Assembly (NCBI GenBank): GCA_005883085.1
Contig: VBAY01000091.1
Span: 1-5,600 of the forward strand
DNA: 5,600 nucleotides
Direction of reading: 5' to 3'
DNA from: Candidatus Bathyarchaeota archaeon
GTDB lineage: Archaea; Thermoproteota; Bathyarchaeia; 40CM-2-53-6
Part shown: piece by piece, positions 1 through 4,341 of the stretch
How the letters are laid out: every line of letters starts with the position of its first letter
Numbering within the stretch: the first letter of the stretch is position 1
Program-made: the position numbers and the translations under genes
The notes under the pieces: model-generated
What the model saw: only the letters and a program-made list of their open reading frames with translations
Database searches by the model: none
What the model was told of the DNA's origin: nothing

Positions 1-527
1 ACCGTTGGTCCCCAGCCCATTCCAGAACCGATCAACGTGGCGGAGAGCACCTCACCGACGTAACCTTGCTTGATCATGTCATGCACGTAAGCCACCGACG
101 GAGCAGAACGGGCCTGAAGTCCCGCCACGGCGAGGACGCCCTTCTTCTTCGCCAGTGCAGCCAAGGTCTCCGCCTCTTTCAAGCCGTTGCCGAGCGGCCA
201 TTCGCAGTACACGGCCTTGCCCGCACTGAGCGCTGCAGTCGCCAGTTCGAGGTGATAGGGCACTTTCACAGTGACGGCAACGACGTCGACGACAGTGCTG
301 TTCACGAGGTCTTGGTGATTGTCGAAGGCGATAGGCACATCAAAGAGCTTGCTGGCGGCGTCGGCAGATTCGCGTCGGCTGGTGGAGAGCGCCGTGATCT
401 CGAAGTCATCCGAGAGCGACTTCAAAGCAGGAATGTGTGCCTGCACCGCCCATCCGCGATCCGGGTTGGCGCCGATGATGCCGACACGAATCCTCCTGGT
501 TTCACCCTTGCTCATAGCGGTCTTCAT
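1..527 (-). CDS. Gal80-like Gfo/Idh/MocA-family oxidoreductase, N-terminal part (3' end outside window)
   Basis: The minus strand is open from ATG at 527 to the window edge, giving 175 codons and no stop. The N-terminal Rossmann domain begins RVGIIGANPDRGWA (residues 14-27). The second half of that domain has VTVKVPYH (85-92), then CEWPLGNGLKEAE (108-120) and GLQARSAPSVAY (136-147), followed by the start of the C-terminal alpha/beta domain. From memory these segments match yeast Gal80p and its bacterial homologues (VKVP.H, VEWAL, LQGRKSPY) better than ordinary Gfo/Idh enzymes. The family's usual EKP motif, whose lysine helps catalysis, reads EWP here, so NAD(P) binding is likely but the reaction and substrate are unknown. 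The ATG at 527 is preferred over the one at 515 because AGGGA lies 8-9 nt before it. The gene is GC-rich (40 of 60 bases at 181-240), unlike the right half of the window, which hints at transfer from bacteria. It is divergent from aIF5A. Confidence 0.88.
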   Translation of the reverse strand, partial: MKTAMSKGETRRIRVGIIGANPDRGWAVQAHIPALKSLSDDFEITALSTSRRESADAASKLFDVPIAFDNHQDLVNSTVVDVVAVTVKVPYHLELATAALSAGKAVYCEWPLGNGLKEAETLAALAKKKGVLAVAGLQARSAPSVAYVHDMIKQGYVGEVLSATLIGSGMGWGPT

Positions 528-593
528 ATCTTTCTTCCCTAAAAAATTGTAAGCGGCAGATCCATGGAAAGCTCAAGCAGACAACATCGGGAG

Positions 594-626
594 CGAAATC
601 TTAACATCGTCATCAACCTTTTAGAT
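594..626 (+). promoter_or_regulatory. Possible archaeal BRE/TATA promoter for the aIF5A cluster
   Basis: Two weak candidates lie in the 136-bp divergent spacer. CGAAA (594-598) is followed by TCTTAACAT (599-607), which resembles a BRE plus TATA box. CTTTTAGAT (618-626) is a second A/T-rich box. Transcription about 25 nt downstream would leave a leader of roughly 15-35 nt before the ATG at 664. There is no convincing Shine-Dalgarno sequence directly before that ATG, so a short leader would fit. Neither box is a strong consensus match. I found no equally good box for the divergent minus-strand gene. Confidence 0.25.
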
Positions 627-663
627 GCAGTCCTAGGACCGCTCGCTGTCGAGACGCAACTTC

Positions 664-1059
664 ATGAGCAAGCCGGTCGAAGTTGGCAGTTTGAAGATTG
701 GCCAGTATGTCCTCATTGATGGTGAACCATGCAGGATTGTAGAGTTCGAGAAATCCAAGCCCGGCAAGCACGGCTCCGCAAAGGCAAGGATCGTTGCGAT
801 AAGCGCGTTCACAGGCCAGAAGAAGAACCTCATCAGTCCTGTTGACGGCAAGGCCGAGGTCCCGCTAATAGACAAGCGAACGGGACAGGTGCTTTCCATC
901 TCCGGAAATCTTCTCCAGGTGATGGACATGGAAAATTATCAGACATTCGAGACACCCATGCCGGACGATGAGGACTTGAAGAAACAAATGACTTCCGGAA
1001 TCGAAGTCGAGTACTGGAGCGTCATGGGACGGAACATGGTCGTTCGCCGAAAGGGCTGA
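664..1059 (+). CDS. eif5A: Translation factor aIF5A (hypusine-containing, EF-P/eIF5A family)
   Basis: This 131-residue protein has the normal archaeal length. The hypusination loop is plain: KSKPGKHGSAKARIVAI runs from residue 30, and Lys35 in PGKHG is the residue that deoxyhypusine synthase modifies. The N-terminal SH3-like domain covers about residues 1-70 (VEVGSLKIGQYVLIDGEPCRI at the start). The C-terminal OB-fold domain covers about 72-131 (DKRTGQVLSISGNLLQVMDME and onward). By family knowledge the factor binds the ribosomal E site and relieves stalling during elongation and termination, acting in the cytoplasm and requiring hypusine. The ATG at 664 gives the expected MSKPVEVGSLKIG start. 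The next gene downstream is the enzyme that modifies it, which supports both assignments. Nothing in the sequence looks broken. Confidence 0.97.
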   Translation: MSKPVEVGSLKIGQYVLIDGEPCRIVEFEKSKPGKHGSAKARIVAISAFTGQKKNLISPVDGKAEVPLIDKRTGQVLSISGNLLQVMDMENYQTFETPMPDDEDLKKQMTSGIEVEYWSVMGRNMVVRRKG

Positions 1060-1117
1060 GCAATCCATTACGAGTAAAAGTCCTTCAAGAGTAAAACACC
1101 TACGGCTTTGGCCGGGA

Positions 1118-2032
1118 ATGACGGCCAGCGCTCTCGTCCGAGAGATGAGCGCAACCGGGGTCCTAGGCGGAGGCCGAATCGGGGCAGCCGCCGATGTTGT
1201 CGAAGAAATGTTCCGAGGACCAGACTTCACAAATTTCTTGACACTCGCAGGGCCAATGGTCCCATCGGGATTTCGATTGCTCATTGGAGATTTGATCGAT
1301 CGAGGGTTTCTCGATGCGATCGTGACCTCTGGGGCGAACCTGACCCATGATGTGATCGAGGCATTTGGCCTGCACCATTACCAGGGAACGTTTCAGGTTG
1401 ACGATCGTCTCCTGATCAAGAAAGGGTACAGTCGAATCGCGGACATCTTTGTCAAAGAAGAATCATTCCAGATTCTAGACAAGACTGTCAGAAGGTTGCT
1501 TGGAAAGATTCCAGTTGACCAGAGACGAGGAGTCGCGGTCTCCGACCTTCTCCAAAAAATTGGCCTCCTCCTAAGAGATCGAGATTCGATTCTTTACAAA
1601 GCTGCCCGTAACAAGGTGAAGGTCTTCTCGCCAGGCCTGCTGGACTCGATCCTCGGTCTTAGCCTCTGGAGTTTCTCTCAGACAGAATTGCTACAGTTGA
1701 ACCCGATGGCAGATGTGACTAATATGGTGGAAATGGCGATGACCTCGAAAAAGCTCGGGGTTCTAATTCTAGGCGGAGGATTGCCCAAGCACCACACCCT
1801 CTTGGCCAGTGTTCTGCGAGAGGGAGTTGATGCAGCGGTTCAGATAACTGCAGATAGGCCCGAGCCGGGAGGATTGAGCGGCGCCCCTTTGGCTGAATCG
1901 ATCAGCTGGAGGAAAATCCGGAAAGGAGGAAGGTTCGTCGACGTATACGGTGATGCAACCGTCTGCTTCCCGCTGATAATCGCTGCCGTTCTGGAGAAGG
2001 TTAAGAAGCGCGCGAGAACGTTGAGAGAGTAG
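1118..2032 (+). CDS. dys: Deoxyhypusine synthase (start uncertain, probably extends upstream)
   Basis: The enzyme transfers the aminobutyl moiety of spermidine to Lys35 of the aIF5A encoded just upstream, using NAD. Visible motifs: TSGANLTHD (70-78) and GLHHYQG (84-90) near the NAD site, LGGGLPKHH (218-226) with the catalytic histidine pair, GGLSGAP (251-257), and SWRKIR (263-268). Lys266 there matches the lysine that forms the enzyme-imine intermediate (Lys329 in human DHS). The usual motif is SWGK; Gly is replaced by Arg265. VYGDATVCFPL (277-287) closes the NAD site. The length from ATG 1118 is 304 residues, slightly short. The reading frame stays open upstream to 992 and encodes RVKHLRLWPG directly before the ATG, a stretch typical of DHS N-termini, yet no ATG, GTG or TTG occurs there in frame. 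An ATT at 1067 is the only near-cognate candidate I favour. The stop is 2 bp before the SRP54 start, implying one transcript. Confidence 0.95.
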   Translation: MTASALVREMSATGVLGGGRIGAAADVVEEMFRGPDFTNFLTLAGPMVPSGFRLLIGDLIDRGFLDAIVTSGANLTHDVIEAFGLHHYQGTFQVDDRLLIKKGYSRIADIFVKEESFQILDKTVRRLLGKIPVDQRRGVAVSDLLQKIGLLLRDRDSILYKAARNKVKVFSPGLLDSILGLSLWSFSQTELLQLNPMADVTNMVEMAMTSKKLGVLILGGGLPKHHTLLASVLREGVDAAVQITADRPEPGGLSGAPLAESISWRKIRKGGRFVDVYGDATVCFPLIIAAVLEKVKKRARTLRE

Positions 2033-2034
2033 TC

Positions 2035-3333
2035 TTGGAAACAGTTGGCCGATCTCTCACGGACGCAGTCCGCAAAATGTTGCGGATGCCGAACGTGGAC
2101 GAGAAGGCGATCAAGGAGCTTGTGAAAGACCTCCAGAGGACGCTGTTGCAGGCGGATGTGAACGTCGAACTTGTTCTCCAATTATCCAAGGCAGTCGAAG
2201 ATCGTTCGCTGAAGGCGAACCTTCCTCCAGGAATCACAAGACGCGAGCATGTTGTCAAGGTACTATACGAAGAAATGACAAAGTTTGTCGGCCAAGACCC
2301 CGCTAAGGTCGAGGTTCAACCCGGCGTGTTCCGCAAACTCATGCTGGTCGGGATTCAAGGAACCGGGAAGACGACTAGCTCGGTGAAACTGGCACGGTTT
2401 TTCCAGAAAAGAGGATTGAGAGTGGGCATTGTCGGCGCCGATACTTACCGTCCTGGCGCACTGGACCAACTGAAGCAGTTAGCAGCCACAGTCGACATTC
2501 CGGTATACGGCGAGCCCGGCAACAAGAAGCCCGAAGACATTGCCAAGCATGGTCTCGACCACTATCGGAAGGAGAAGACTGACTTGGTGATTATCGATAC
2601 AGCGGGAAGGCACAGGAACGAGCGGGACCTGATGGACGAGATGAAGAGAATTGCTTCTGCCGTGAAGCCTGACGAGATCGTTTTGGCAATCGATGCGACG
2701 ATTGGACAGCAGGCGATTACTCAAGCCCGCGCGTTCCACGAGGCAACACCTGTCGGGTCGGTTCTGCTGACAAAGATGGACGGGTCCGCCAAAGGAGGAG
2801 GAGCGCTCTCGGCTGTTGCGGGGACTGGTTCGAAGGTAAAATTCATCGGAACAGGAGAACGAGTTGAGGATTTGGAGCAGTTCGTCCCGACAGATTTTGT
2901 GGGACGGCTGTTGGGAATGGGCGATCTCAACGCGCTTCTGGAGAAGGTGAAGGAGGCGGAGGTGCAAGTTCCCGAGGCCAAAGTCAAACAGTTCATGGAA
3001 GGTCGTTTTACTTTGAAAGACATGTATGATCAGATGGAGAACCTTCGGAAGATGGGACCACTGAGAAAAGTTCTCCAAATGATTCCGGGCGGTGTGAGTC
3101 TTCCTGAGGAGCAATTGGGAGTGGCGGAGGAGAAGATGAAAGCGTGGAGAGTGATCATTCAATCCATGACTAAGAAAGAGCTTGCGGAGCCTCGATTGGT
3201 AGATAGCTCCAGGTCGAAGAGAATTGCGCGAGGAGCCGGACGGCCAGAGCGCGAGGTGCGGGAACTAGTTAACCAGTATTTTACGATGCGGAAGATGATG
3301 AAACAGATGAAACGACGTGGACCCATGATGTAA
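2035..3333 (+). CDS. srp54: Signal recognition particle GTPase SRP54 (Ffh)
   Basis: This 432-residue protein binds signal peptides and SRP RNA and docks on the FtsY receptor to deliver ribosomes to the Sec translocon. The N domain (about 1-95) has LLQADV (37-42). The G domain has G1 GIQGTGKTT (106-114), DTYRPGA (136-142), G3 DTAGR (188-192), G4 TKMDG (246-250) and the closing GTGE (272-275). The methionine-rich M domain runs from about 315 to the end, with the finger-loop region MIPGG (349-353) and the SRP RNA-binding motif SRSKRIARGAG (392-402). The tail MRKMMKQMKRRGPMM is typical. Translation starts at TTG 2035, two bases after the DHS stop; this places METVGRSLTDAV where archaeal SRP54 proteins begin. 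A GAGAG-rich stretch (2023-2029) is the only ribosome-binding candidate. Length is close to the archaeal norm, with no missing motif. Confidence 0.98.
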   Translation: METVGRSLTDAVRKMLRMPNVDEKAIKELVKDLQRTLLQADVNVELVLQLSKAVEDRSLKANLPPGITRREHVVKVLYEEMTKFVGQDPAKVEVQPGVFRKLMLVGIQGTGKTTSSVKLARFFQKRGLRVGIVGADTYRPGALDQLKQLAATVDIPVYGEPGNKKPEDIAKHGLDHYRKEKTDLVIIDTAGRHRNERDLMDEMKRIASAVKPDEIVLAIDATIGQQAITQARAFHEATPVGSVLLTKMDGSAKGGGALSAVAGTGSKVKFIGTGERVEDLEQFVPTDFVGRLLGMGDLNALLEKVKEAEVQVPEAKVKQFMEGRFTLKDMYDQMENLRKMGPLRKVLQMIPGGVSLPEEQLGVAEEKMKAWRVIIQSMTKKELAEPRLVDSSRSKRIARGAGRPEREVRELVNQYFTMRKMMKQMKRRGPMM

Positions 3334-3343
3334 GGCATGCCTT
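3332..3343. repeat. 12-bp perfect palindrome across the SRP54 stop codon
   Basis: AAGGCATGCCTT reads the same on both strands and overlaps the last two bases of the SRP54 stop codon. As RNA it could form only a 4-bp stem with a CATG loop, so it is a weak terminator candidate at best. It could equally be a protein-binding site or chance. Confidence 0.35.
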
Positions 3344-3355
3344 TCATGAAGAAGT

Positions 3356-3391
3356 GATTCGCACATACAACATGTCCTTGATATGCGAATC
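3356..3391. terminator. Inverted repeat in the convergent spacer, possible terminator
   Basis: GATTCGCA (3356-3363) and TGCGAATC (3384-3391) form a perfect 8-bp stem with a 20-nt loop, midway between the ends of SRP54 and the VOC gene. On the plus strand it is not followed by a T-run, so it would serve SRP54 as an RNA 3'-end structure rather than a classic intrinsic terminator. On the minus strand a T-run precedes it. Confidence 0.45.
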
Positions 3392-3399
3392 TTGGACCG

Positions 3400-3405
3400 A
3401 AAAAA
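3400..3405 (-). terminator. T6 run just after the VOC gene stop
   Basis: Read on the minus strand, TTTTTT lies directly after the TGA stop (3409-3407) of the VOC gene. Archaeal RNA polymerase terminates at oligo-T tracts without needing a hairpin, so this is the likely end signal for the minus-strand pair. The 8-bp inverted repeat at 3356-3391 lies further downstream and could act as a backup. Confidence 0.45.
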
Positions 3406-3406
3406 G

Positions 3407-3712
3407 TCAGACTTTACGATGATCGTGGAGCTCGATCATGTTTCCCCATGGGTCAGTAAGTGTTCCTAAGTTCCGGCCTTTCCGTTTGACGGAGTATCCT
3501 TTCTTCTCCAATTGATCAGCCGCTTCTTCGAAGCTGGTGACGTGGAGGCTGATTGGAGTTACATCAGCGCCTCGAAGGACTAGCGGTGTGATCTTCGGGG
3601 TCTTGTAGAGGGTCAGCTCGCCCAGCTTGGTGGAGATGACGCTCCATTCAGGCGAGTGTTCTTTGAGTTCGAATCCTAGCGTTTCGCAGTATAGATTGAC
3701 TGCCTTGTCCAT
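3407..3712 (-). CDS. VOC (glyoxalase/bleomycin-resistance fold) protein, true start upstream of the ATG
   Basis: From ATG 3712 there are 101 residues with the two beta-alpha-beta-beta-beta modules of the vicinal oxygen chelate fold. The first module has MDKAVNLYCETLGFEL (1-16). The second has ISLHVTSFEEAADQL (54-68), ending in LTDPWGNMIEL (85-95). His57 and Glu94 sit where metal ligands usually lie in this superfamily. The frame continues upstream with DIGHIILQVGD, which is clearly the family's first beta strand and carries its first metal-ligand histidine, as far as an in-frame TAG at 3769-3767. There is no ATG, GTG or TTG between that stop and 3712. Either translation begins at a non-canonical codon such as ATC at 3751 or 3742, or the start has been lost. 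The substrate cannot be read from sequence: VOC proteins include glyoxalases, dioxygenases, epimerases and antibiotic-resistance proteins. The gene follows the two-TM protein gene on the same strand. Confidence 0.82.
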   Translation of the reverse strand: MDKAVNLYCETLGFELKEHSPEWSVISTKLGELTLYKTPKITPLVLRGADVTPISLHVTSFEEAADQLEKKGYSVKRKGRNLGTLTDPWGNMIELHDHRKV

Positions 3713-3770
3713 ATCCCCGACTTGAAGGATGATATGACCGATGTCACTGATGAGCTTTGGCGAGTCCTAT

Positions 3771-3778
3771 CCCCTCCT
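3771..3778 (-). promoter_or_regulatory. Strong Shine-Dalgarno-like AGGAGGGG before the VOC gene
   Basis: Read on the minus strand, AGGAGGGG overlaps the stop codon of the upstream two-TM gene (TAG at 3779-3777). This is the arrangement expected for translational coupling to the VOC gene. No ATG, GTG or TTG in the VOC frame lies at a normal distance: the first in-frame ATG is about 60 nt away. The site therefore suggests the real start is close by and non-canonical or mutated. Confidence 0.45.
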
Positions 3779-4250
3779 AGTCGGCAGATGAATGGGCATG
3801 GGCCTTGCGCTCTAGTCTTGTGTTCAGTTTGTCCTCTTCTCTCTCGACATAGGCGAAGCCCTCTTTGAATATAGAGCCAAACAAAGGTCCGAAGGTAAAC
3901 GTAATCGCAGATATTGCTGCGCCGATAGAGAGAAAGGCCATGAAAGACGCGAAGATCTTGCCCCCAACAGTCATGGATGATTGTGCCGGGCCTTCGGCCG
4001 TTGCCAGAAGGGACATGAAATAGAACGAGGTCACCAGGTCCCAGCCTTCCAAGATCATCATGCCAATCGTTCCGATAGCCATCACTAAGCCTAGAATCGC
4101 GATTGCGAAGATTGCCCTCTTCTTGAAGGGAGACAGGGGATGCTGGACTAGTCTAGGGATACCTCCTTCGGTCATGAACAACCAACAGCCCTTCGACGGC
4201 GACACCTTAGCTCTTTCTATCGTCAAGCCTATGCGTTTCAGGGCGTGCAC
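3777..4250 (-). CDS. Two-TM membrane protein resembling a K+-channel pore module without the selectivity filter
   Basis: This is a 157-residue protein if GTG 4250 is the start. ATG 4175 (residue 26) is an alternative, giving 132 residues. Layout: a basic segment PFKKR (41-45); a hydrophobic helix (about 46-67); a short amphipathic stretch DLVTSFYFMSLLA (71-83) like a pore helix; a turn TAEGPA (84-89); GGKIFASFMAFLSIG (96-110) leading a second long hydrophobic helix to about 124; then a charged cytoplasmic tail (EREEDKLNTRLERK). The order helix, pore helix, turn, GKIF helix matches the Ion_trans_2 fold, and both termini would face the cytoplasm. The TVGYGD filter is absent, with TAEGP in its place, so potassium selectivity is unlikely. 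Function is unknown. A perfect AGGAGGT lies inside the frame (4167-4161), which makes the start unsure. The VOC gene lies directly downstream on the same strand. Confidence 0.8.
   Translation of the reverse strand: MHALKRIGLTIERAKVSPSKGCWLFMTEGGIPRLVQHPLSPFKKRAIFAIAILGLVMAIGTIGMMILEGWDLVTSFYFMSLLATAEGPAQSSMTVGGKIFASFMAFLSIGAAISAITFTFGPLFGSIFKEGFAYVEREEDKLNTRLERKAHAHSSAD
4161..4167 (-). promoter_or_regulatory. Internal Shine-Dalgarno-like AGGAGGT within the two-TM gene
   Basis: Read on the minus strand, AGGAGGT covers codons 28-30 of the two-TM gene. It is a full match to the anti-Shine-Dalgarno core. No ATG, GTG or TTG in frame follows at 4-12 nt: the codons there are ATC, CCT, AGA, CTA and GTC. 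It could mark a start at a rare codon just before the conserved-looking VQHPLSPFKKR segment, or simply encode Glu-Gly-Gly. Confidence 0.25.
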
Positions 4251-4264
4251 AATCTGCTAGGGGT

Positions 4265-4332
4265 CTTGTTTGGTTTTGGTTTCATTTGCCAAGGGGTCAA
4301 GTTCGAATCCCTTATGAAACAGCCAAAACAAG
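4265..4332. repeat. Long multi-part hairpin in the divergent spacer, tRNA T-arm/acceptor-like core
   Basis: Nested complementary segments, outer to inner: CTTG (4265-4268) with CAAG (4329-4332, sharing base 4329 with the next arm); GTTTTGG (4273-4279) with CCAAAAC (4323-4329); TTTCAT (4280-4285) with ATGAAA (4314-4319), extendable to GTTTCAT/ATGAAAC; and AAGGG (4291-4295) with CCCTT (4309-4313). The 13-nt loop contains TTCGAAT. The main three arms give 18 base pairs, broken by a 3-nt bulge (CAG) on one side and 5 unpaired bases (TTGCC) on the other. The string TTCGAAT-CCCTT-ATGAAAC-A looks like the 3' end of a tRNA (T-loop, T-stem, acceptor strand, discriminator base), but there are no D or anticodon arms. 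It lies between two divergent genes, so it could be a structured leader, an operator or a tRNA-derived remnant. Confidence 0.6.
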
Positions 4333-4341
4333 TTCTCTTCC

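Noticed and set aside
66..542. 158-codon plus-strand open frame
   Set aside because: It is the antisense shadow of the Gal80-like gene. Its translation has no recognisable fold, while the minus strand gives clear family motifs.
865..1284. 139-codon minus-strand open frame across the aIF5A/DHS junction
   Set aside because: It overlaps two well-supported genes on the other strand and has no recognisable motif.
2479..3162. 227-codon minus-strand open frame inside SRP54
   Set aside because: It is a shadow of a certain gene. The product is rich in His, Leu and Ser with no family resemblance, as expected for antisense reading.
4060..4260. 66-codon plus-strand open frame inside the two-TM gene
   Set aside because: It is an antisense shadow. 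The minus strand shows a consistent membrane-protein pattern with alternating helices and charged ends.
4240..4322. Complete tRNA gene suggested by TTCGAATCCC and the acceptor-like strand
   Set aside because: The matching acceptor strand lies only 28 bases upstream of its partner. There are no D or anticodon arms, and six bases interrupt the T-arm. It is kept only as a hairpin.
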